Part shown: positions 24,179-31,735 of the stretch, in pieces | Layout of the letters: each line of letters opens with the position of its first letter | How positions within the stretch are numbered: the first letter of the stretch is position 1 | Source: Actinomycetota bacterium | GTDB lineage: Bacteria > Actinomycetota > CADDZG01 > JAHWKV01 > JAOPZY01 | Length of the DNA stretch: 44,754 nt | Assembly: GCA_025963875.1 (NCBI GenBank) | Contig: JAOPZY010000119.1 | Span: forward strand, 1-44,754 | Direction of reading: 5' to 3' | Translations under genes and position numbers: made by a program | Notes under the pieces: generated by a model | What the model saw: the letters and a program-made list of their open reading frames with translations, nothing else | Told to the model about the DNA's origin: nothing | The model's database searches: none

Positions 24179-24785
24179 GCTCGGCACCTCGGCCGGGACC
24201 TCGGCCGGGGGCCCCCGTTGCGGCCAGGAAGTTCACGATCATCCCCATGCCGGTGGCCGTCAGGCAGGACTCCGGGTGGAACTGGACCCCCTCCACGGCC
24301 GTCTCCCGGTGCCGGACGCCCATGATCACGCCGTCCGACGTACGCGCCGTGACCTCGAGCTCGGCGGGCAGGTTCTCCGGCGAGATGACGAGGGAGTGGT
24401 AGCGGGTCGCCTCCAGGGGGCTCGGGAGGCCGGCGAAGACGCCGGTCCCCTCGTGGAAGATCTCGGAGGTCTTGCCGTGCATCACCCGGCCCGCACGGAC
24501 GACCGAGCCGCCGAAGGCGATGCCGATCGCCTGGTGGCCGAGGCACACGCCGAGGACCGGGACCCGGCCTGCGAACCGGCGGATAGCGGCCACCGAGCAC
24601 CCGGCGTCCTCCGGGCGACCCGGGCCGGGCGACACGACGACCGCATCGGGCGCCACCGATTCGAGCTCCTCCAGCGAGACGTCGTTGCGCAGCACGACCG
24701 GTTCCGCTCCCGAGGCCCCGATGTACTGGGCGAGGTTGTAGACGAAGGAGTCGAAGTTGTCGATCAGCAGCACCCGTGCGCCCAC
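24171..24785 (-). CDS. trpG: anthranilate/aminodeoxychorismate synthase glutamine amidotransferase subunit
   Basis: 204-aa class I glutamine amidotransferase that supplies ammonia to TrpE or PabB. IDNFDSFVYNL opens the chain, the nucleophile Cys is in GVCLGHQAIG (about residue 80) and the triad His-Glu is in VQFHPESCLT (about 173). The proteins TrpG and PabA cannot be told apart here; the same gene next to pknB in Mycobacterium is named trpG. No trpE/pabB is in the window. Convergent with pknB, and divergently placed relative to crgA as in mycobacteria, with a sortase gene inserted between. Confidence 0.9.
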   Translation of the reverse strand: MGARVLLIDNFDSFVYNLAQYIGASGAEPVVLRNDVSLEELESVAPDAVVVSPGPGRPEDAGCSVAAIRRFAGRVPVLGVCLGHQAIGIAFGGSVVRAGRVMHGKTSEIFHEGTGVFAGLPSPLEATRYHSLVISPENLPAELEVTARTSDGVIMGVRHRETAVEGVQFHPESCLTATGMGMIVNFLAATGAPGRGPGRGAELR

Positions 24786-24811
24786 GAAGGTGCAGTCTAA
24801 AGGCGTCCCGG

Positions 24812-24913
24812 TCAGAAGTTGGTCGGCAGGATCTGTGGGATCACGTACTCGAAGAGAACGAACAGCACCACGACGCCCACGGCGATCGCGGCCGCCACCA
24901 CCAGGACCCTCAA
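24812..24913 (-). CDS. 33-residue single-pass membrane microprotein
   Basis: A TTG start overlaps the sortase stop codon (TTGA) and opens a 33-codon frame, MRVLVVAAAIAVGV... ending PQILPTNF. Nearly the whole chain is one hydrophobic helix (about 3-25) followed by a short polar tail. The overlap is the same type used at fhaB/pstP and at pknA/pknB, which supports translation. No homologue is known to me; it could be a cofactor or anchor for the sortase. It lies 26 bp upstream of trpG on the same strand. Confidence 0.5.
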   Translation of the reverse strand: MRVLVVAAAIAVGVVVLFVLFEYVIPQILPTNF

Positions 24914-25557
24914 GAAGGTGCCTGCCTCGCCGACGGGTTGTACAGCTTCGCCACGACGATCAGGCGCTGCGCCGCCGAGTAGCGGGGGTTGCACGTGGTG
25001 AGCGTGAGGCGGTCGTCGGGCGTGTTCGACACCACCTCCACCGCGGTCGGCTCGACCACCTTGACCTCCGACACGAGGTAGATGTCCCTGGTGCCGTCCG
25101 GGCTCGTGAGCGTGATGGGATCGCCGACGGCGAGTTCGTTCACGTTGTAGAAGGGGTGCAGGTACGTGGTCCGGTGGCCCGAGATGACCACGTTCCCGGG
25201 CTCGCCGGGCAGGGGGGTGCCGGGGTAGTGTCCCGGGCCGAGCTTGAGGTCCTCGACGCCCACGCCCTCGACGACCACCAGGCTGAGGTTGATCTTCGGG
25301 ATCTCCAGGAGGGCGATGCCGGTGCCCAGGTTGGGCTTGGCGGCGACAGGCGCCGTCACCGTGAACGTCGTCCCCGGCGCCGGGCCCGCCGTCGACGCCG
25401 CCTTCTTCACGTTGGCGAAGAACTTGTGCTTGAGGTCGGTCTGATGGCGGCTGGTGATGAGGCCGGTGCCCCAGAGCTGGTACGCCAGGAAGAGCAGGAT
25501 CAGCGTCCCCGTCCCGATCAGCACCCGGCCGGTCCAGCGCAGAACCTTGCCGCTCAT
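24910..25557 (-). CDS. class E sortase
   Basis: 215-aa cysteine transpeptidase that should attach secreted proteins with an LAxTG-like motif to peptidoglycan. The N-terminal membrane anchor is GRVLIGTGTLILLFLAYQLWG (about 10-30, quoted in part: TGTLILLFLAYQLWG). The catalytic His is in VISGHRTTY (about 127) and the Cys in TLTTCNPRYSAAQRLI (about 190), with the Arg a few residues later; TLTTC is typical of class E. No substrate with a sorting signal is seen in the window. A -10 box TACCCT lies 7 nt before the ATG. The gene is divergent from crgA. Confidence 0.9.
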   Translation of the reverse strand: MSGKVLRWTGRVLIGTGTLILLFLAYQLWGTGLITSRHQTDLKHKFFANVKKAASTAGPAPGTTFTVTAPVAAKPNLGTGIALLEIPKINLSLVVVEGVGVEDLKLGPGHYPGTPLPGEPGNVVISGHRTTYLHPFYNVNELAVGDPITLTSPDGTRDIYLVSEVKVVEPTAVEVVSNTPDDRLTLTTCNPRYSAAQRLIVVAKLYNPSARQAPS

Positions 25558-25564
25558 GGCGCCT

Positions 25565-25570
25565 AGGGTA
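25565..25570 (-). promoter_or_regulatory. -10-like hexamer for the sortase gene
   Basis: Minus strand reads TACCCT (4/6), then 7 nt to the ATG. A leaderless or near-leaderless mRNA is implied. No -35 was recognised. Confidence 0.3.
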
Positions 25571-25583
25571 GCTCAGCCCCCGC

Positions 25584-25612
25584 ATGGCACGGTCCCCCCC
25601 GGCCGGTACAAT
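25584..25612 (+). promoter_or_regulatory. crgA promoter
   Basis: ATGGCA (25584-25589, 4/6 to TTGACA), a 17-bp spacer and TACAAT (25607-25612, 5/6) end 6 nt before the crgA ATG. There is no ribosome site, so the transcript probably starts at the ATG. Confidence 0.5.
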
Positions 25613-25618
25613 GCTCCC

Positions 25619-25855
25619 ATGCCGGTCTCGAAGTCCAAGCGCCGCCGGTACCAGCCGCCGCCCAAGCCGAAGCACCCGCCGTCAGCGGCGTGGGTGCCCG
25701 TGCTCTTCTTCGCCCTCCTCGGCCTCGGGGTGGTGGTGATCCTCGCCCGCTACATCCTGTCGGGCTCCGTGGGCTTCTTCGACAAGGACTACATGATCTG
25801 GATCGGGCTCCTGCTGATCGCGGTGGCGTTCGGCGTCGCCACCCAGTGGCACTGA
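25619..25855 (+). CDS. crgA: CrgA, septation-associated membrane protein
   Basis: 78-aa actinobacterial division protein with two transmembrane helices (about 24-44 and 60-76) after a basic N-terminus (MPVSKSKRRRYQPP). The signature SAAWVPVLFFALLGLG and the closing GVATQWH are family-typical. CrgA interacts with FtsZ, FtsI and the wall-synthesis machinery, fitting its place beside the rodA-pbpA-pknB block. ATG chosen because the family begins MPKSK and the promoter lies immediately upstream. Convergent with the next gene, with 4 bp between stop codons. Confidence 0.93.
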   Translation: MPVSKSKRRRYQPPPKPKHPPSAAWVPVLFFALLGLGVVVILARYILSGSVGFFDKDYMIWIGLLLIAVAFGVATQWH

Positions 25856-25859
25856 ACGG

Positions 25860-26270
25860 CTAGACGCCCTCCTCGTCTTCAGCGGGACGTCGCACCAGCA
25901 TCATCGTCTCTCCGCAGTGCTTCGGTGCACGGTCCTTCGCCACCTTCAGCACCGCCAGCTCCAGCCCGCACATGTCGCAGACGTAGGCCAGGCGTAGTCC
26001 CGGGTTGACCGCGATGGGCTCGGGGTCTGGCGGGGGAGGGTTGCCCACCTGGCGGAAGTACCCGATGCCGAGGGACGCCACCACCACGAAGAGCACCGCC
26101 CCCACGAGCACCCGCAGGATGGGGGAACCCAGCACGCCCGACAGGAGCCACACGATCGTGAGGGCGATCATCACGACGAAGGCCAGCAGGAGCACCCTGA
26201 TGATGCGGCCCAACATCTGGATCGACCCCGGGATCCGGCCCCCGGGAGCGTCGTCGCCCGCCGATTCCAA
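25860..26270 (-). CDS. small two-helix membrane protein with Cys-x2-Cys motif
   Basis: 136 aa from a TTG start; an ATG at 26216 would give 118 aa and is equally possible. Two hydrophobic helices (about 26-46 and 50-70) precede a cytosolic tail with YVCDMCGLEL and a second Cys in PKHCGE. The Cys-x2-Cys ... His-Cys set resembles a zinc ribbon or rubredoxin-like knuckle with one side incomplete. I do not recognise the family. It lies 6 bp after the thiolase gene on the same strand and is probably co-transcribed. Confidence 0.65.
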   Translation of the reverse strand: MESAGDDAPGGRIPGSIQMLGRIIRVLLLAFVVMIALTIVWLLSGVLGSPILRVLVGAVLFVVVASLGIGYFRQVGNPPPPDPEPIAVNPGLRLAYVCDMCGLELAVLKVAKDRAPKHCGETMMLVRRPAEDEEGV

Positions 26271-26276
26271 AGGGGA

Positions 26277-27479
26277 TCAGTCCAGGCGTTCGATGATCGT
26301 GGCGTTGGCCATGCCCCCACCTTCGCACATCGTCTGGAGTCCGTAGCGACCGCCGCGGCGCTCCAGCTCGTGCAGCAGGGTGGTCATGAGGCGGGCACCG
26401 GAGGCGCCGAGCGGGTGGCCGAGGGCGATGGCGCCCCCGTTGGGGTTCACACGCTCCTCGAACCAGGCGTCGTCGACGCCGAGGACCTTCTTCCACCCGA
26501 GCACGACCGAGGCGAAGGCCTCGTTGATCTCGACGACGTCGATGTCGGCCTGGAGGTCGAGGCCCCCCCGCTCGAGTGCCTTGCGGGTGGCGGGGATCGG
26601 CCCGGCCAGCATCCGGACGGGGTCGCCGCCGGCGAGGGCGAAGGAGTGGAAGCGTGCCCGGGGCCGCAGACCCAGTGCCTCCGCCTTCTCCCGGCTCATG
26701 ATCAGGAGGGCCGCGGCGCCGTCGGTGATCTGCGAGGAGTTGCCGGCAGTCACCACCCAGCGGATCTCGGGGAACTGCTTGCCGACCTCCTCGTTGAAGA
26801 ACGGCGGGAGCAGGCTGGCCATCTTGGCCCGGTCGGAGGGGTACCGGATGCCCTGGTCCGTCTCGAAGAGCTCACTGCCCTCGGCTCCCTCGATCTTGAC
26901 CGGGAAGATCTCCTTGCGGAACCGGCCCTCGGCCGTCGCCTGCCCGGCGAGGGTGTGGGAGCGGTAACCGAAATCGTCCAGCTCCTCCCGGCTCAGGTCC
27001 CAGTCGGCGGCGAGGAGCTCGGCCGAGATCCCCTGCGGGACGAGGTTGCCGTCGTAGCGCGCCAGCAGCTGCGGGGTGAAGGGGAAGCCGCCCGTCATGG
27101 CGGAGCCCATGGGCACCCGGGTCATGTGCTCGATCCCGCAGGCGATCACGGCGTCGTAGGCCCCGGCGATCACGCCCTGGGCGGCGAAGTGGGCGGCCTG
27201 CTGCGACGAGCCGCACTGGCGGTCGATGGTGGTGCCGGGGACCGTCTCGGGCAGGCCCGCAGCCAGCCAGGCGTTCCGGGCGATGTTGAGCGACTGCTCG
27301 CCCACCTGGGAGACGCAGCCAGCGATCACGTCGTCGATGGCGGCGGGGTCGATGCCGGACCGGCTCACCAGTTCGGAGAGGGTGGCGGCGAGGAGATCGG
27401 TGGGGTGCCAGTCGGAGAGCTTCCCTCCCCGCTTCCCCATGGGTGTCCTGACTGCCTCGACGATCACTGCTTCGGGCAT
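26277..27479 (-). CDS. thiolase (acetyl-CoA acyltransferase)
   Basis: 400-aa thiolase. The nucleophilic Cys is in TIDRQCGSSQQA (about residue 90). The catalytic His and second Cys lie in GHPLGASGAR (about 350) and MCEGGGMANA (about 384); NEAFA is present as well. Such enzymes cleave 3-ketoacyl-CoA in beta-oxidation or condense acetyl-CoA. AGGTGG precedes the ATG. It is divergent from the SCP2-like gene, with a duplicated element between the two starts, so both may be controlled by the same lipid-responsive regulator. Confidence 0.94.
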   Translation of the reverse strand: MPEAVIVEAVRTPMGKRGGKLSDWHPTDLLAATLSELVSRSGIDPAAIDDVIAGCVSQVGEQSLNIARNAWLAAGLPETVPGTTIDRQCGSSQQAAHFAAQGVIAGAYDAVIACGIEHMTRVPMGSAMTGGFPFTPQLLARYDGNLVPQGISAELLAADWDLSREELDDFGYRSHTLAGQATAEGRFRKEIFPVKIEGAEGSELFETDQGIRYPSDRAKMASLLPPFFNEEVGKQFPEIRWVVTAGNSSQITDGAAALLIMSREKAEALGLRPRARFHSFALAGGDPVRMLAGPIPATRKALERGGLDLQADIDVVEINEAFASVVLGWKKVLGVDDAWFEERVNPNGGAIALGHPLGASGARLMTTLLHELERRGGRYGLQTMCEGGGMANATIIERLD

Positions 27480-27535
27480 TGCCGTCCACCTTCCTTTCGA
27501 TCGGGCCGCCTGGGCCCCCCATTTGTATGTACTTC

Positions 27536-27612
27536 ACCATCCAATTTACACTGTGTACCAGGGGAGACACGGGCAGAGCCTCTCTGTCGTCTACCATCCA
27601 AATTTACGCTGT
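27536..27612 (+). promoter_or_regulatory. duplicated ACCATCCAA(A)TTTAC(A/G)CTGT element
   Basis: Two near-identical copies, 27536-27554 and 27593-27612, lie 57 bp apart in the divergent thiolase/SCP2 interval. Each contains a -10-like TACACT or TACGCT. The first also includes the perfect palindrome TACACTGTGTA. They may be tandem promoters or operators of a lipid-metabolism repressor. Confidence 0.5.
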
Positions 27613-27647
27613 CGCCAGACTACGAGCCGAAGAAGGAGAGAATTGCC

Positions 27648-28037
27648 ATGGCTGTGAAGTACCTGTCGGAGGACTGGGCGAAAGAGGTCACGAGCCTCTT
27701 CAGGCAGTCCGAGCCGCTGACCAAGGCCATCAAGGGCCAGAATTTCGCCATCCAGCAGGTGGTCACCGACGTGCCGGACCGGGGAGAGGTCAAGTACTTC
27801 GCCCGCTCGGCCGAGGGGGTCCCGGAGATCGCCCTGGGCGAGGCGGAGAACCCCGACGCCACGATCACCCAGACCTACGACATCGCCGTTGCCCTCGACA
27901 AGCAGGAGCTCAACCCCCAGGCCGCCTTCATGCAGGGCAAGATCAAGATCACGGGCAACCTCATGAAGCTCATGCAGCTGCAGGGCTTCGTCTCCCAGCT
28001 CGGCCCCGCGGTGGCCAGCCTCGAGCGCGAGTACTAA
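27648..28037 (+). CDS. SCP2-like sterol/lipid-carrier domain protein
   Basis: 129-aa single-domain protein resembling the SCP2 sterol-transfer fold: a helix-first N-terminus (YLSEDWAKEVTSLFRQSEPL), strands with VKYFARSAEGVPEIALGEAENPDATI (quoted in part: ALGEAENPDATI) and the typical end AFMQGKIKITGNLMKLMQL. Such proteins bind fatty-acyl-CoA or sterol ligands. AAGGAG precedes the ATG. Divergent from the thiolase, which supports a role in lipid catabolism. The folate-type gene starts 31 bp after its stop codon. Confidence 0.85.
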   Translation: MAVKYLSEDWAKEVTSLFRQSEPLTKAIKGQNFAIQQVVTDVPDRGEVKYFARSAEGVPEIALGEAENPDATITQTYDIAVALDKQELNPQAAFMQGKIKITGNLMKLMQLQGFVSQLGPAVASLEREY

Positions 28038-28068
28038 GCAGGAGGTTCGGGAGCGGGTCTGGCAGGCG

Positions 28069-28788
28069 TTGCGCGACGCCGGGGTCGCCCGCTTCCCCGG
28101 CGCCCGCGGGCGCATCCCCAATTTCACCGGCGCCGAGGAAGCCGCCCGGCGGCTTTGTGGAACCCCCGATTGGGAGCGCGCCGGGGTCCTGAAGGCCAAC
28201 CCCGACCTCCCGCAGCTCCCGGTGCGTGCCGCCGCCCTGTCGCAGGGCAAGGTGGTCTACGTCGCGGTGCCGCGCCTGGCCGCCGATCTTCCGTTCCTCG
28301 CTCTCGACCCCGACCGCCTCACGGCAAGCCCCCGCAGGGCTGCGTCCATCAAGGGCGCCTCGTCGGAGGGCGTCCCCATCGCCTTCGATGCGATGGCCCC
28401 GATCGACCTGATCGTGTGCGGATCGGTCGCCGTCAACCGCAAGGGGGTCCGGATCGGCAAGGGTGGAGGCTACTCGGATCTCGAGTTCGCCCTGCCGAGG
28501 GAGGCGGGGGTGATCGGCGACTGGACGACCGTGGCCACGACCGTCCATGGCGTCCAGGTCCTCGACGAGGACCTGCCCGAAACCCCGCACGACTTCCGGG
28601 TGGACCTGATCGTCACGCCCGAGGAGATCATTCGTAGTGTACGGAAGCGGGGCGAGCGGGGCCTGCGCGGTCCCGCCGGGATCCTGTGGGCCGACCTGGA
28701 CAAAACGAAGATAGCCGCCATACCGGAACTCCACCGGCGGGAAAAGTTGCGCCCGGACCGAGGAAATTTGCCTGATTTACACGATTGA
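28069..28788 (+). CDS. 5-formyltetrahydrofolate cyclo-ligase-like protein
   Basis: 239 aa from a TTG start. Related to the MTHFS fold (the MTHFSD-like branch), which converts 5-formyl-THF to methenyl-THF with ATP. Motifs: ARFPGARGRIPNF near the start, VKANPDLPQLPVR-like KANPDLPQLP, and the phosphate-binding RIGKGGGYSDLEFAL (about residue 125). Homologues have one more N-terminal helix, and its codons (KQEVRERVWQAL) are present in frame upstream from 28036. No ATG, GTG or TTG precedes them before an in-frame stop at 27964. The start is thus uncertain. Probably co-transcribed with the SCP2-like gene. Confidence 0.78.
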   Translation: MRDAGVARFPGARGRIPNFTGAEEAARRLCGTPDWERAGVLKANPDLPQLPVRAAALSQGKVVYVAVPRLAADLPFLALDPDRLTASPRRAASIKGASSEGVPIAFDAMAPIDLIVCGSVAVNRKGVRIGKGGGYSDLEFALPREAGVIGDWTTVATTVHGVQVLDEDLPETPHDFRVDLIVTPEEIIRSVRKRGERGLRGPAGILWADLDKTKIAAIPELHRREKLRPDRGNLPDLHD

Positions 28789-28936
28789 CGATTTGTGTTC
28801 GTGCGCGGTGGCACGTTAAATAACAGAGTGTGTCGGGCTGGTGTCTTCTCTGTAGAACACTTCCAGCAGATGGAAGGTCCCTTCACACGAGAGCGGGAGT
28901 CTCGCCAGGTGCCTCGCGCGTCCTCTCTGGCGGACC

Positions 28937-30319
28937 ATGACTGAGCGAACCCTGGTCCAGGCGGCCCAATCGGGCCGGCCAGAAGCCACGGATGAACTGA
29001 TCGAGCGTTACTACCCGCGGGTCTACTCCTTCGTCTCCGCGCAGAAGCCGGCCGCCGATGCGGAGGATCTCACCCAGGAGGTGTTCGCCCGGGCGCTGCG
29101 GGCCCTGCCCCGGTTCAACGGCGAGTACCAGTTCGGCGCCTGGCTGCTGCAGATCGCACGCAACGTCTGCATCGACGAGGCCCGCCGCTCCACCCGCCGG
29201 CCGCAGCCGACCGATCCCGTCGACCTGGTCGAGCTCGAGACCACGGCCCAGCCCGACCACGTCTGGGAGTCGGTGTCGGCCCAGATCGCCGTCACGACGG
29301 TCCACAAGGCGCTGGCACGCCTCCCGAAGCGCCAGCGCACGGTCCTGGTACTGCGCGAGCTCGAGGGGATGTCGTACGCCGACATCGCCATCGCGCAGCG
29401 CATCAGCACCCGCGCGGTCGAGATCTCGCTGTCGCGTGCGCGCAAGCGCATGCGGACCGAGCTTGCCAGCCTGGACCTTGCCGAGGAGGAGCTGGCCGAG
29501 TGCCGGCGCATGGCCGGCATCCTCGCCACGGACCCGGCGGCGATGTCGCGGGAGGACGTCGCCAGCCACGTGCGCACGTGCCGGCTGTGCCAGACGATGG
29601 CGCGCCGGCGCCCGCGCCCGGTGATGCGGGCCGTCCTCGGCTTCCTCGGTGCCTCGCCGGCCCACCTCGCCACGCTCGCGCGCCGTCAGCTCGCCACGGG
29701 CCATCGCCTCGCACAGGCCCTCACCTCCGCACCGGGGACCGCGACCCTCTCACCGCTGTCCCGCCTCGCCGAGATGGGCGCATCCGTCGCCATGGCGACG
29801 GCCGTGTCTGCCGGAGCCTTCACCAGCCCGCCGCCCACGGCGCCCGCGCTGGCGGTGCCCGCCGCCGTGCCGATCGTCGCCACCCCGGTGGACCCGGCCG
29901 AGACGGTTGCGGCGGCGATGCCACCGGTGGCCGGCGGGGACCAGCCCGCAGGCGGCCCCACCGCGCCGGCGCCCGCTGCAGCCCCTCCGGCGCTGCCGAT
30001 CGTGAGCGCGTTGCCCTGTACCCTCGGCAATCTCAGCAAGGTGCTCCAGCCGTCGGCGACGCCCGCAGTTGCCACCCCGACGCCCGGCTCGGGCGCCCTG
30101 CTGTCCGAGCTGCTGAGCCCCCTGAACTCCGTGACGCCGATGCTGGCCTGCGATCCGACCCTGTCGCACCTCGGACAGACCATCCAGGCCCTTGCCGGCC
30201 AGAAGCCCCCAGTCGTGCACCCCCCGCCGCAGACCGGGGCCAGCCCCCCCGCCGGGCAGGGCTTCGACCTCTTCCGGTTGCTGCAGCAACTGCTCGGCCT
30301 CCCCTCCGCCACGCACTGA
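28937..30319 (+). CDS. ECF-type sigma factor with fused zinc motif and long tail
   Basis: 460 aa. Sigma region 2 (about 18-85, with the core-binding DAEDLTQEVFARAL and DNA-melting segments) and region 4 (about 120-172, LPKRQRTVLVLRELEGMSYADIA) make an ECF sigma factor. The part after it has SHVRTCRLC (about 210-218), the H-x3-C-x2-C arrangement of zinc-binding anti-sigma (ZAS) domains. A weakly hydrophobic segment (about 276-310) and a Pro/Ala-rich tail with two isolated Cys follow. The protein therefore combines sigma and an anti-sigma-like sensor in one chain. No separate anti-sigma gene follows. Confidence 0.83.
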   Translation: MTERTLVQAAQSGRPEATDELIERYYPRVYSFVSAQKPAADAEDLTQEVFARALRALPRFNGEYQFGAWLLQIARNVCIDEARRSTRRPQPTDPVDLVELETTAQPDHVWESVSAQIAVTTVHKALARLPKRQRTVLVLRELEGMSYADIAIAQRISTRAVEISLSRARKRMRTELASLDLAEEELAECRRMAGILATDPAAMSREDVASHVRTCRLCQTMARRRPRPVMRAVLGFLGASPAHLATLARRQLATGHRLAQALTSAPGTATLSPLSRLAEMGASVAMATAVSAGAFTSPPPTAPALAVPAAVPIVATPVDPAETVAAAMPPVAGGDQPAGGPTAPAPAAAPPALPIVSALPCTLGNLSKVLQPSATPAVATPTPGSGALLSELLSPLNSVTPMLACDPTLSHLGQTIQALAGQKPPVVHPPPQTGASPPAGQGFDLFRLLQQLLGLPSATH

Positions 30320-30323
30320 CGAC

Positions 30324-30563
30324 TTGATCCTCATCAGCATCCTCAGCCTGCTCCTGGTAGGGCTGATCGTGGGGGCGGTCGCCCGGGTGCTCCTCCCCGG
30401 GCCGGACCCGCTCGGCATCGGTATGACGATCCTCCTGGGCCTCGCCGGGTCCTTCATCGGCTTCTTCCTGGGGTTCTTCATCCTCGGCCGTCCCGGCGGC
30501 TTCATCCTGTCCGTCCTGTCGTCGATGCTGCTCATCTACCTGATCCGCCGCTCGCGCCTGTAG
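30324..30563 (+). CDS. GlsB/YeaQ/YmgE-type small membrane protein
   Basis: 79-aa hydrophobic protein with three transmembrane helices (about 3-22, 30-52, 58-75). The conserved pattern VGLIVGAVARVLLPG near the N-terminus and GLAGSFIGFFLG in the middle match the transglycosylase-associated/GlsB stress family. It starts with TTG 4 bp after the sigma-factor stop, without a good ribosome site, so coupling to the sigma gene is likely. The role in this family is stress-related but not defined. Confidence 0.82.
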   Translation: MILISILSLLLVGLIVGAVARVLLPGPDPLGIGMTILLGLAGSFIGFFLGFFILGRPGGFILSVLSSMLLIYLIRRSRL

Positions 30564-30595
30564 AGTTGATCTGAAGCGACGGTAGGATCCGTCCG

Positions 30596-31735
30596 ATGCC
30601 AAGGCTGCGAATCCTCGTGACGGTGCTCGTGGCGGCCGCGTCGGGGAATTTGGTCGTGGGCTGTACCCCGTCGAAGCCGTCGGGGAGGCCTCCGTCGAAC
30701 CCGGCCCCGGCGGCCCCGCTGGCCGGCCCCCAGACCTTCTCGGTCTCGGTCGACGCCACGAGCGCCTCGATCCCGCTGGCGGCCGACCAGTACTTCCCCA
30801 ACGAGTTCCAGGTGCACCCCGGTGACACCATCAAGTTCAACGAGGTCTGGTCGGGAGAACCCCACACCGTCTCCCTCGGGTCTCTGGTGGACCAGGGCCC
30901 CACGTCCACCGCCCTTCCCACGTTCTTCCCCCGGCCAGGCCGGGGTAGCGATCCGATCCCGGCGGCAGCCCAGCCGTGCTTCCTCGACACCGGGGCCCCG
31001 CCGGCGACCGCCGCGTGCCCCAAGGCCGACCAGCCGGCCTTCAGCGGGGGCCAGGCGTTCTACAGCAGCGGGTGGCTCCCGCCGACGTCGACGTTCGCCG
31101 TGCCGCTGTCGCCCACGATCAACCCCGGCACCTACGCCTTCCGCTGCCTCGTGCACCCGAACATGACGGGTAAGATCCACGTCGTGCCTCCAGGCCAGAC
31201 CATTCCCGGCCCGGTGCAGGTGACCACCGCCGGCACCGCCCAGCTCGCTGCAGTGGTGACTGCGCTGGTCCCGGCGGCCCAGGACGCGGCGCTGGTGACG
31301 GCGACGAACGTGGCGGGGATCACCGCCGGCGGCGGGGTCACCACCACCCTGGCGACCACCTTCGGGCCCGCCGAGCTGGACGTCGCCGCCAGCCAGACCC
31401 TGGCGTTCAACGTCTACGGAACCCACGCCATCGCCGTCAACCCACCGGACTCGGCGCTGGGCCTGCTCACGCAGGGCTCGGACGGTGTCGTCCACGCCAA
31501 CAATCCGGCGATCCGCAGCCTCGGGGGCGAGCCGCCGCCCCTGGGCGTCCAGACCCGGGCGCGGACGGTCTTCGGCGGTTCCTACGACGGCTCGGGCTTC
31601 CACAACTCCGGCCTGCTCACGTCGCTGCCTCCGGGTCTTCTGACCTACACGCTGCAGTTCACGGCGCCGGGCACGTACTCGCTGCGCTGCCTCGTGCACC
31701 CGGCCATGACGGCGACGGTCAAGGTAAGCCCGTGA
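30596..31735 (+). CDS. two-domain cupredoxin-like lipoprotein
   Basis: 379-aa exported protein. The signal peptide ends in a lipobox LVVGC (Cys23). Each half has a plastocyanin-type copper site: the first has His in GEPHTVSLG (about 89) and C-x2-H-x2-M in RCLVHPNM (about 184); the second has His in GTHAIAVN (about 276) and RCLVHPAM (about 364). The first domain has an insertion carrying two extra Cys. It could carry electrons or copper on the outer face of the membrane. Its TGA overlaps the peptidase start (GTGA). Confidence 0.85.
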   Translation: MPRLRILVTVLVAAASGNLVVGCTPSKPSGRPPSNPAPAAPLAGPQTFSVSVDATSASIPLAADQYFPNEFQVHPGDTIKFNEVWSGEPHTVSLGSLVDQGPTSTALPTFFPRPGRGSDPIPAAAQPCFLDTGAPPATAACPKADQPAFSGGQAFYSSGWLPPTSTFAVPLSPTINPGTYAFRCLVHPNMTGKIHVVPPGQTIPGPVQVTTAGTAQLAAVVTALVPAAQDAALVTATNVAGITAGGGVTTTLATTFGPAELDVAASQTLAFNVYGTHAIAVNPPDSALGLLTQGSDGVVHANNPAIRSLGGEPPPLGVQTRARTVFGGSYDGSGFHNSGLLTSLPPGLLTYTLQFTAPGTYSLRCLVHPAMTATVKVSP

